64,000 nucleotides of DNA from an uncultured Alistipes sp. (GTDB lineage Bacteria > Bacteroidota > Bacteroidia > Bacteroidales > Rikenellaceae), in contig CASDSD010000039.1 of the NCBI GenBank assembly GCA_949283205.1, positions 1 through 64,000 of the forward strand, read 5' to 3'. The notes under the pieces are model-generated. The model was given only the letters and a program-made list of their open reading frames with translations. It made no database searches and had not been told where the DNA came from. This document shows positions 1-6,762 of the stretch, piece by piece. Positions within the stretch are counted from its first letter, which is position 1, and every line of letters starts with the position of its first letter. The translations under genes and the position numbers were made by a program.

Positions 1-377
1 CAGAACGAGATACTTTCGTGCAGGGCATCGGTCATCTCCACGCGCGGCAGCTTGGGCAGCGATGGCAGTTCGGGCATCTCCGGCAGCAGGTGTCTGAGCG
101 TTTGCGACAGCGGCTCGGGCCGCAGGTCTGTCACAGCAGTCGGCGTTGTTTCGGGCGACGGCTGCTCCATGCTGTTTCCGGGCATGAACCGCACGAGGGC
201 GGCTATGGCGGCTGCCACGACCAAAACGGACATGGCGGTGATGGCGGCATTGTGCATCAGCGTGCGCAGGCGGCTGCGGCGGCGTACACGCACCATCAGC
301 TGCGGTGTGAACGAGGCGGGCAGCGAGGGCTGCGGCGTGCGCATCATGGCGCGGCGTATGGTGTCATTTGTCGGCAT
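1..377 (-). CDS. Single-pass membrane protein following an ECF sigma factor (possible anti-sigma factor); C-terminus cut by window edge
   Basis: This reading frame runs off the left edge, so only about 125 N-terminal codons are visible. It starts at an ATG (375-377) that overlaps the end of the upstream sigma factor gene by 14 bases, which implies translational coupling. Residues 1-40 are basic and presumably cytoplasmic. One hydrophobic helix follows at about 45-65, rich in Ala, Val and Ile. After it comes a Pro/Glu/Leu-rich extracytoplasmic stretch. This topology and position fit a membrane anti-sigma factor or a partner that senses the envelope, but no zinc-binding anti-sigma motif (HxxxCxxC) is visible in the part present. 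The family is not recognised. The role is inferred from context only. Confidence 0.6.
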   Translation of the reverse strand, partial: MPTNDTIRRAMMRTPQPSLPASFTPQLMVRVRRRSRLRTLMHNAAITAMSVLVVAAAIAALVRFMPGNSMEQPSPETTPTAVTDLRPEPLSQTLRHLLPEMPELPSLPKLPRVEMTDALHESISF

Positions 378-927
378 CGGCAGGAGTATTTATCATTACA
401 AACAGTTTCTTGCGTATGCGGTGCAGGCGCACCTTTACATTGGCCTCCGTGAGGCCCGTTATTGCGGCGCACTCGGCAACGGGGCGGTCGTCGTAGTAGC
501 GCAGTGTCACGAGGGCCCGCTCGTCGGCCTCGAGCGCCCCGATCGCCGCGGCGAGAGAATCTAACGCCTGCTGCCGCTCGGCCGTCTCCTCGAGCCGCTC
601 GGCCTCGTCGTCGGTGACGGCCGCGATGCGCCGCTCGTCGATGGGGCATGTCGGCCTGCGGCGGCGCCGCGCGTGCGATACGGCCGTGTTGAAGGCTATG
701 CGGTAGATCCATGTGGCCAGCGAACTGCGGCCGTCGAACCGTGACAGGTTGTCGAACACCTTGAGGAACACGTCCTGCGTCACCTCCTCGGCATCCTCGG
801 CCGTGACCACTATGCGCGCCACGAGCGCGTGTACCGTGTGGGCGTAGCGGTCGACCAGCACGGCGAAGGCTTCGGTGTCGCCGCCGGCGATACGTTCTAT
901 TAGGTCGTGTTCCTGTTGTTGTCGCAT
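364..927 (-). CDS. ECF-type RNA polymerase sigma factor
   Basis: This is a sigma-70 family protein of extracytoplasmic-function size (187 aa) with only regions 2 and 4. Region 2 (about residues 20-90) has the expected DAEEVTQDVFLKVF and ATWIYRIAFN segments for -10 recognition and core binding. Region 4 (about 125-180) has a helix-turn-helix, GLTEANVKVRLHRIRKKL, for the -35 element. An in-frame ATG lies three codons further upstream (936). I chose 927 because a probable ECF promoter (GTGTAACC, 15 bp, CGTCTAA, positions 966 down to 937) would overlap the upstream ATG. Its transcript should start near 930, making the mRNA almost leaderless. The following gene overlaps the 3' end and encodes a one-helix membrane protein, the usual arrangement for a sigma/anti-sigma pair. 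Positive autoregulation is likely. Confidence 0.9.
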   Translation of the reverse strand: MRQQQEHDLIERIAGGDTEAFAVLVDRYAHTVHALVARIVVTAEDAEEVTQDVFLKVFDNLSRFDGRSSLATWIYRIAFNTAVSHARRRRRPTCPIDERRIAAVTDDEAERLEETAERQQALDSLAAAIGALEADERALVTLRYYDDRPVAECAAITGLTEANVKVRLHRIRKKLFVMINTPADADK

Positions 928-936
928 GGCATACAT

Positions 937-1018
937 TTAGACGCTGCCGCGGCCGAAAGGTTACACCGCGACGAAATTTTTTTCTTTTGTCGTGTAACCT
1001 TTTCTGTCGGTCTGCGTC
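937..1018. promoter_or_regulatory. Divergent pair of ECF-type promoters within an inverted repeat
   Basis: An 11-bp perfect inverted repeat, AAAGGTTACAC (956-966) and GTGTAACCTTT (992-1002), surrounds an A/T-rich centre. Each arm reads outward as GTGTAACC, then exactly 15 bp, then CGTC: on the plus strand 992-999 and 1015-1018 (CGTCAA), on the minus strand 966-959 and 943-940 (CGTCTAA). An AAC-containing -35 with a CGTC -10 is typical of ECF sigma promoters. I infer that the sigma factor encoded here drives its own gene leftward and the 137-aa membrane protein gene rightward. The repeat itself could also bind a dimeric regulator. Confidence 0.65.
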
Positions 1019-1088
1019 AAATATTACGGAAGCGGGAGGGAACGCCCGCTGCACGAACGGAATTTTTAACCTTTAAAACATTATAATC

Positions 1089-1502
1089 ATGTATAATCTT
1101 ATCTCTGTGCCTCTGACCTTTCTGATCGTGGCCTTCTTCCTTTACAAGTTCTTCGAGCTGCTGATCTGCCGCAAGGAGCGTCGCATGATAATCGAACGGA
1201 TGGATCCCGCCTCGCTTCTGGATTATGCCAAAATTTCGGGTCTGCGCGTCGGCGGCGGTGTGCCGTCAGAGTCGCCGCGCCCGCGCCATGCCGCCGCATG
1301 GCCCCTGCGTATAGGCGCCGTGCTGGTAGGTCTGGGGCTTGGAGCAGTAGTTGGTAATATTTTGGCTGAAACAATATATCTGAAAAACAATATTGGCGGT
1401 GTCTATGATATGATTACCGGCTGGGTCCTCCTTATGGGCGGTCTCGGCCTGCTCATAGCCTTCATTGTCGAATACAAACTTTACGACAAGCCGCAGGAGT
1501 GA
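1089..1502 (+). CDS. Small inner-membrane protein divergent from the sigma factor gene (DUF6249-like)
   Basis: The 137-aa protein has an N-terminal membrane helix (about residues 5-24), a basic cytoplasmic linker containing a Pro/Arg-rich stretch (30-70), and two further helices (about 73-95 and 107-128). The layout resembles DUF6249-type Bacteroidetes proteins, but I assign that only from overall appearance. It begins about 60 nt downstream of the predicted rightward ECF promoter (992-1018), so it is probably a member of the regulon of the neighbouring sigma factor, perhaps part of an envelope stress response. A strong hairpin terminator follows 36 bp after the stop. The biochemical function is unknown. 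Confidence 0.75.
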   Translation: MYNLISVPLTFLIVAFFLYKFFELLICRKERRMIIERMDPASLLDYAKISGLRVGGGVPSESPRPRHAAAWPLRIGAVLVGLGLGAVVGNILAETIYLKNNIGGVYDMITGWVLLMGGLGLLIAFIVEYKLYDKPQE

Positions 1503-1538
1503 TATAGCCAACAGACAAAATTGCACATGATACGAACC

Positions 1539-1580
1539 GAGCCGACGGGGGATTGGAGGATTCCCCCGTCGGCTCGCCTT
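1539..1580. terminator. Bidirectional rho-independent terminator
   Basis: A 13-bp perfect stem, GAGCCGACGGGGG (1539-1551) with CCCCCGTCGGCTC (1563-1575), is followed by GCCTTTTT. It sits between the convergent 137-aa membrane protein gene and the MBL-fold hydrolase gene. Confidence 0.9.
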
Positions 1581-1597
1581 TTTAGTGCGGCAGTGTG

Positions 1598-2350
1598 TTA
1601 CTCCATGGGGAATACACGCACGTCGGTAACACCCTCCAGCTCGCGCTTCAGGCGGTCGATGTCGGTCTTTTCTTCAACCTCGCCGTAGTGGTAGGGGTAG
1701 AATATGCGGGGACGTATGGCCTTGACGGCGCGCACGGCCTGATCGACGGTCATCGTATAGGGCTGGTTCACGGGCAGGAACGCCGCGTCGATGTCTCGGA
1801 GGGCGAGCACCTCGGGCGTATCTTCCGTGTCGCCCGCGATATATATGCGCAGGCCGGCGATGGTGAGTATGTATCCGCAGTCCTCACGCGCCTGCGGGTG
1901 GAAGTCGGTATGCCCCTCCGAGGTGTTGTATGCGGCCACGGCCTCGATGTGCACTTCGGGTATGGGGTCGGCCACGGCGCCCGGGACCATCGTTACGCAG
2001 TCGCCCTCGAATGCCTCGGCCGAGGTCTTGTCGCAGACGATTATGCTGTGGCGCGTGGTCACGTCGTCGATGGCGGCGCGGTCGAAGTGGTCGTAGTGCG
2101 AGTGCGTCACCAGAACCACGTCGGCCTTGGGCAGGCGCGCGTAGGCGGCGTAGTCGGCCACGGGATCGAAATATATGTGCTTGCCGGCCACCTCGATGGC
2201 CAGCGATGCGTGCTTGAAGAAGGTGAAGGTGACGGCGGTGCCGTCGGCTGCGGTGATCGTGTCGGTGGGGTATGCGGGGCCTCCCGCGTGACCGCCGCCG
2301 GTGAAGAATGAGAAGAGAGCCATGATGGTGTATGCGGTTATATGGTTCAT
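1598..2350 (-). CDS. MBL-fold metallo-hydrolase (UPF0173-like), membrane-targeted N-terminus
   Basis: The 250-aa protein belongs to the metallo-beta-lactamase superfamily. The signature HSHYDH (about residues 83-88) supplies the metal ligands of the HxHxDH motif. A later GDTED supplies the bridging Asp, and PYHYGE near the C-terminus the last His. The first 20 residues are hydrophobic (MNHITAYTIMALFSFFTGGG), probably a signal peptide or anchor. The frame is open 28 codons further upstream, but those residues are Pro/Gly-rich and unlike a family N-terminus, so the ATG at 2350 is preferred. The closest family type is the simple metal-dependent hydrolases of the UPF0173/UlaG-like group. The substrate cannot be predicted. 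Confidence 0.85.
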   Translation of the reverse strand: MNHITAYTIMALFSFFTGGGHAGGPAYPTDTITAADGTAVTFTFFKHASLAIEVAGKHIYFDPVADYAAYARLPKADVVLVTHSHYDHFDRAAIDDVTTRHSIIVCDKTSAEAFEGDCVTMVPGAVADPIPEVHIEAVAAYNTSEGHTDFHPQAREDCGYILTIAGLRIYIAGDTEDTPEVLALRDIDAAFLPVNQPYTMTVDQAVRAVKAIRPRIFYPYHYGEVEEKTDIDRLKRELEGVTDVRVFPME

Positions 2351-2454
2351 AATATTGGCCGTCGGTGTCATATGCCCCGTGGGCCCCGCCGGTCCTGTTA
2401 TCGCAAATATAGGAAATAAAATCGACACGGTCAAATCCTGCGGCGGGGGCCGTG

Positions 2455-2486
2455 TTTGTTCGATATCCTATTTTTTCGTATATTTG
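2455..2486 (+). promoter_or_regulatory. Bacteroidetes sigma-ABfr promoter
   Basis: A TTTG box (2455-2458) is separated by 20 bp from TATATTTG (2479-2486), matching the primary-sigma consensus TTTG-N19-21-TAnnTTTG. The start codon of the next gene is 28 bp downstream. Confidence 0.8.
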
Positions 2487-2513
2487 TAGTTAGACTATAA
2501 TCGTTCATAAATC

Positions 2514-3674
2514 ATGAAATACGGTTTCGACAAATTCAATACGGCATACCAGCGTAAGATATTCGGGGAACTCGACGCCATAGCCGCGACGGAGCCCGCC
2601 GAGGGTGCCGGGCCCGATGCGATTATGGAGTACGCCCTGCGCCTGTATGACAAATACGGGACGTGCCGCAGCCCTTTCACCACGCTGCAGCGTGCGCTCG
2701 ACGAGCCGCGCGCCGACCTGCGCCGGCAGTACGAACGACTGGTGCGGGCGGGCTCCCCGCTGCAGTACCTGGTGCGGGCGGTGTTGGTGGACAATACCGA
2801 TTCGATCGTCGCGGCACGGGTGCAGGACGGCCGGCGCGTGACGCGCCTCGAAGAGCTGCAGGAGGCTGAACGCCATGAAAACGAGATGCCGGAGCGGTGG
2901 CGCCGCGAGCTGTGGTACAGATTGGGCATGGCTTATGCCTGCGGTGACGAGAGTACCCGCTCGACGGTCAAGGCGCAGGAGTATTTCGAGAAGGGGCTCT
3001 CGGCGGGTGACGAACGCTGTCACGAGCATCTGGAGCGTATGGTCAGGGAGTACGGCACCGACCGCAGCGGCCGTGTGCGCGAACCGCTGGGGCAGCGCCT
3101 GCGCAGCGCCCTGTCGCTCCGGGTGAAGGAGTCGGAGGTACACTCGTCGTCCTATGGTGTCTTCCGCCTTACGTGTCTGCTGGTGGGGTTGGCCGCGGCG
3201 GCATATATCGGTTACCGCTGCTTCACGACCGACTTCGACTGGCAGAGCCTCGTCAACTGGAACATGATGACCTCGCCGCTGAGCAGCGTGCTGGCGGCGG
3301 TGGTGTGGGTGATGTATATCCCGCACTGGATCAGCTTCAGGATAAAATCATACAAGGTCGATACCGAGACGGGGCGGAAGACTCCCAACCGCAATGTGGT
3401 CGACAATGCCTACGAATGGGTGTTCCCGTTTTTCGCCAATCTGATCCTCATACCCTTCGTTATTACGGTGGTTATCTTCTACATAATCATGGGGCTTTTC
3501 AGCGCCGTGGCGGCCGTCATGCCGGTGCTGGCGGCTGTGGTCGGAGTCGTGATAACGGTGTCGATATACAGGCTCTCGGGCAAGTTGCGCGCATATAAGA
3601 TCCGCAAGGGGGTGACCATGCTGCTCATGGCGCTCTATGTGGCGCTGGTCGTGTGGCTCGGCACGCTGCTTTAG
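2514..3674 (+). CDS. Membrane protein with a Sel1-like helical N-terminal domain, function unknown
   Basis: The 386-aa protein has a soluble, charged, mostly helical first half (residues 1-200). That half includes a stretch resembling one Sel1/TPR-type repeat (about 135-165: LWYRLGMAYACGDEST followed by AQEYFEKGLSAGD). The second half holds four or five membrane helices, at about 222-240, 260-278, 305-330, 333-352 and 365-385. I do not recognise a named family. It has its own canonical promoter and stands alone between a convergent hydrolase gene and plsC. An adaptor or sensor role is conceivable, with the repeat region facing the cytoplasm, but nothing in the sequence fixes a function. Confidence 0.75.
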   Translation: MKYGFDKFNTAYQRKIFGELDAIAATEPAEGAGPDAIMEYALRLYDKYGTCRSPFTTLQRALDEPRADLRRQYERLVRAGSPLQYLVRAVLVDNTDSIVAARVQDGRRVTRLEELQEAERHENEMPERWRRELWYRLGMAYACGDESTRSTVKAQEYFEKGLSAGDERCHEHLERMVREYGTDRSGRVREPLGQRLRSALSLRVKESEVHSSSYGVFRLTCLLVGLAAAAYIGYRCFTTDFDWQSLVNWNMMTSPLSSVLAAVVWVMYIPHWISFRIKSYKVDTETGRKTPNRNVVDNAYEWVFPFFANLILIPFVITVVIFYIIMGLFSAVAAVMPVLAAVVGVVITVSIYRLSGKLRAYKIRKGVTMLLMALYVALVVWLGTLL

Positions 3675-4051
3675 CTATACACGATCCGTTTTTCTCCGTA
3701 CCGCGTGCCGGTTCCGGCGCGACGGAAGTCGGCGGCGCATGCCTGCTGCGGCCGTTGGGGCCCGTTCCGCATGCGGGCGACAGGCGTGTGACCGAAGGAG
3801 GACATGCGGGCGACAGGCGGAGGTCAACGGTATTGCGGGCCTGGCTGCGGACAGTATGCGGGATATGGTTGGGAATATGGCTGCGGGCCGGCTGCGGAGA
3901 GGTCTCCCGAAAGGGCGTCTGCCGCATGCCGACCCGCTTTCCGGATGTTTTTTCGTGAAAAATGCGACGATTTTTTTGTGGCTGCCCGCTGAAAATAGTA
4001 AATTTGCAAGATGATTTATTTCGGTTGAAACCTTAATCGATCCACATTGCC
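3675..4051. other. Intergenic region with a 33-bp-period direct repeat and the plsC promoter
   Basis: No convincing coding sequence is seen here. The overlapping frames are Arg/Ala/Cys-rich translations of GC-rich DNA with no family resemblance. It contains a 17-bp direct repeat, CATGCGGGCGACAGGCG, at 3770-3786 and 3803-3819, and the promoter at 3975-4006. Confidence 0.6.
3975..4006 (+). promoter_or_regulatory. Bacteroidetes primary-sigma promoter for plsC
   Basis: TTTG (3975-3978), a 20-bp spacer, then TAAATTTG (3999-4006). The plsC start codon lies 46 bp downstream. Confidence 0.75.
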
Positions 4052-4795
4052 ATGCTGTCGATCCTATACTATGTCTTTACCGTGATACACACCACCGTAT
4101 GGTGTATCGTTTCGGCCATCGTGCTGGCCCTGACCTACCCGTTCGACAAGTCGCGCCGCTGGGTGCATGAGATCTCGCGTTACATGACGTGGGTCTTCTT
4201 CGGACTGCCGCCGCGGGTGCGCCGCACGATCGACGGGCTGGAGAATATCGACCGCCGCAAGGCCTATGTCATCGCTCTGAACCACTCGTCGGGCGTGGAC
4301 ATAATCGCGGCCTACAAGATACCGCTCAACTTCCGCTGGGTGTCGAAACGCGAGGTGTTCCGCATACCCTTCTTCGGGCCGATGCTTCTGGTGCACGGCG
4401 ATATCCCCATCGAGCGGGGCAATGCCGCCGCAGCCATGGCCAAGGTTATACACGAGGGCAAGATATGGCTCGGGCGCGGCGCCAGCGTGGCGATCTTCCC
4501 CGAGGGCACCCGCTCGAAGGACGGCCGGATACACCGCTTCAAGGCGGGGGCGTTCAGCCTGGCCAAGGAGGCGGGGGTGGAGATACTTCCCGTGGTGATG
4601 ACGGGCACGGCCACGATGTTCCGCGGCTGGCGGATGAACTGGACCAACCGCATACGTATCCGCGTGCTGCCTGCGGTGAGTGTCGAGGAGGCGGCATCGA
4701 TGGAGGTGAAGGAGTTGGCGCAGATGGTTCAGGAGCGCATGTCGGCGGCTCTGGACGAGTTGCGCGGCGAGGAGGATGCCTCGCGCAGGGAGTGA
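4052..4795 (+). CDS. plsC: 1-acyl-sn-glycerol-3-phosphate acyltransferase
   Basis: This enzyme acylates lysophosphatidic acid to phosphatidic acid in membrane phospholipid synthesis. The 247-aa protein has an N-terminal hydrophobic helix (about residues 5-30). The acyltransferase block I motif is NHSSGVD (77-83, the catalytic His and Asp of HX4D). Block II is around RWVSKREVFRIPFFG, and block III is FPEGTRS (149-155), which binds the glycerol phosphate. Length and motif order match the PlsC family. It has its own promoter at 3975-4006, and parE starts 52 bp after its stop, so the two may be cotranscribed. Confidence 0.9.
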   Translation: MLSILYYVFTVIHTTVWCIVSAIVLALTYPFDKSRRWVHEISRYMTWVFFGLPPRVRRTIDGLENIDRRKAYVIALNHSSGVDIIAAYKIPLNFRWVSKREVFRIPFFGPMLLVHGDIPIERGNAAAAMAKVIHEGKIWLGRGASVAIFPEGTRSKDGRIHRFKAGAFSLAKEAGVEILPVVMTGTATMFRGWRMNWTNRIRIRVLPAVSVEEAASMEVKELAQMVQERMSAALDELRGEEDASRRE

Positions 4796-4847
4796 CGGCG
4801 GGCGCGGCGGCAGCCGCTGCGGCGAACTCAAAAACGGATAATGGAAT

Positions 4848-6719
4848 ATGACGAATATGAATAACAGCAATATGCCGGTTGCGGCCTACGACGACGATGC
4901 CATCAAGACGCTCTCGCCGCGTGAGCACCTGCGTTTGCGTCCGGGAATGTATATCGGCAAGCTGGGCGACGGCTCGCAGCCCGACGACGGTATCTACGTA
5001 CTCATAAAGGAGACGGTCGACAACTCGATAGACGAGTTCATCATGGGCGCCGGCAACCGTATCGACATCACCATCGAGGAGAATGTGGTCACGGTGCGCG
5101 ACTACGGCCGCGGCATACCGCTCAAGTCGCTCTCGGCGGCCGTGAGCCAGATGAATACGGGCGGCAAGTATGCGGGCGACGCCTTCAAGAAGACGGTGGG
5201 TCTGAACGGCGTGGGCGTCAAGGCGGTGAATATGCTTTCGAGCGAGTTCACGGCGCGCTCGGTGCGGGACGGCGAGGCGCATACGGTGACCTTTGCCAAG
5301 GGGCTCGAGGTGTCGGACAAGTGGGAGAGCGGCGTTGACGAGCGCACCGGCACCTGCATCACGTTCCGTGTCGACGAGGAGATCTTCGGCGAGTATTCCT
5401 ACAACATGGACTTCGTCGAGCAGATGGTGCGCAACTACACCTATCTGAACCTCGGTCTGAAGATATATCTCAACGGGCAGGAGTACGTCTCGAAGAACGG
5501 CCTGCTCGACCTGGTCAACGACAACCTGTCGGAGGAGCCGTTGTACCCGCCCATACACCTCTCGGGAGAGGATATCGAGGTGGTCATAACGCACGGCACG
5601 GGATACGGCGAGAGCTACTACTCGTTTGTCAACGGTCAGTACACCTCGCAGGGCGGAACGCACCAGGCGGCGTTCCGGGCCTCGATCGCGAAGGTCGTCA
5701 AGGAGTTTTACCACAAGGATTACGACCCGTCGGACGTACGTACGTCGATCATCGCGGCGGTATCGATACGCATGAACGATCCGGTGTTCGAGTCGCAGAC
5801 GAAGATACGCCTCGGCTCGAAGGAGGTGGCACCCGGGGTGTCGATGCAGCAGTTCGTGGGGGATTTCCTGTCGGTGAATCTCGACAACTACCTGCACAAG
5901 CATCCCGAGACGGCGCAGGTTCTGCAGAAGAAGATCGTCGAGAACGAGAAGGAGCGCAAGGCCATCTCGGGCATTCAGAAGAAGGCGCGCGAGACGGCCA
6001 AGAAGGTCGCGGTGAACAACCGCAAGCTGCGCGACTGCAAGATACACCTTACCGACAAGCACGATCTGGCCGAACAGACGATGATCTTCATCACGGAGGG
6101 ACTCTCGGCCATGGGGCCCATCACGGCGAGCCGCAACGCGATGACGCAGGCGGTCTTCTGCCTGCGCGGAAAGCCGTTGAACTGCTACGGGCTGACCAAG
6201 AAGGTGGTGTACGACAACGAGGAGTTCAACCTGCTGCAGTCGGCGCTGAACATCGAGGAGGATATGGACAACCTGCGTTACAACAAGGTTATCATCGCCA
6301 CGGATGCCGATGTGGACGGTATGCACATACGCCTTCTGATGACGAGTTTCTTCGTGCAGTTCTTTCCCGACCTGATCCGCAGCGGCCACCTCTATATTCT
6401 CCAGACGCCGCTGTTCCGCGTGCGCAACAAGAAGGAGAACTACTACTGTTACTCGGAGGAGGAGCGGCAGCGGGCCAAACGTCGTTGCGGCCCCACGGCC
6501 GAGATTACGCGCTTCAAGGGCCTGGGCGAGATCTCGCCCGAGGAGTTCAAGGACCTCATAGGCGATCAGATGCGTCTGGACAAGGTTCGCCTTACGAAGG
6601 ACGACCCGATTTCCGACCTGCTGGAGTTCTACATGGGCAAGAACACCTACGAGCGTCAGGGCTTCATCATCGACAACCTGCGCATCGAGGAGGACCTCGT
6701 GGAGGATGCCGTCAGTTGA
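4848..6719 (+). CDS. parE: DNA topoisomerase IV subunit B (ATPase)
   Basis: This is the ATPase subunit of the type IIA topoisomerase that decatenates daughter chromosomes. The GHKL ATPase domain shows RPGMYIGKLGDG, ETVDNSIDEF (Mg/ATP-binding), DYGRGIPL and GLNGVGVKAVN. The TOPRIM domain has the metal-binding DADVD (486-490) and the C-terminal RFKGLGEISPEEF. At 623 aa it is the compact ParE/GyrB length without an insert. The next gene, 43 bp downstream, is the matching A subunit, which favours ParE over GyrB. One oddity is that the normally invariant EGDSA of the TOPRIM fold reads EGLSA (417-421). The Asp replaced by Leu is the site equivalent to E. coli GyrB Asp426, a quinolone-resistance position. 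Confidence 0.9.
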   Translation: MTNMNNSNMPVAAYDDDAIKTLSPREHLRLRPGMYIGKLGDGSQPDDGIYVLIKETVDNSIDEFIMGAGNRIDITIEENVVTVRDYGRGIPLKSLSAAVSQMNTGGKYAGDAFKKTVGLNGVGVKAVNMLSSEFTARSVRDGEAHTVTFAKGLEVSDKWESGVDERTGTCITFRVDEEIFGEYSYNMDFVEQMVRNYTYLNLGLKIYLNGQEYVSKNGLLDLVNDNLSEEPLYPPIHLSGEDIEVVITHGTGYGESYYSFVNGQYTSQGGTHQAAFRASIAKVVKEFYHKDYDPSDVRTSIIAAVSIRMNDPVFESQTKIRLGSKEVAPGVSMQQFVGDFLSVNLDNYLHKHPETAQVLQKKIVENEKERKAISGIQKKARETAKKVAVNNRKLRDCKIHLTDKHDLAEQTMIFITEGLSAMGPITASRNAMTQAVFCLRGKPLNCYGLTKKVVYDNEEFNLLQSALNIEEDMDNLRYNKVIIATDADVDGMHIRLLMTSFFVQFFPDLIRSGHLYILQTPLFRVRNKKENYYCYSEEERQRAKRRCGPTAEITRFKGLGEISPEEFKDLIGDQMRLDKVRLTKDDPISDLLEFYMGKNTYERQGFIIDNLRIEEDLVEDAVS

Positions 6720-6762
6720 GGCGGCGGCCGCAGAATAGTGTAACGAATAAAACCTACCTTAA

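Noticed and set aside
4554..6389. 611-codon open frame on the minus strand across parE
   Set aside because: It is antisense to a clear parE, rich in Arg/His/Leu with no family features. GC-rich coding DNA in this genome produces many such frames.
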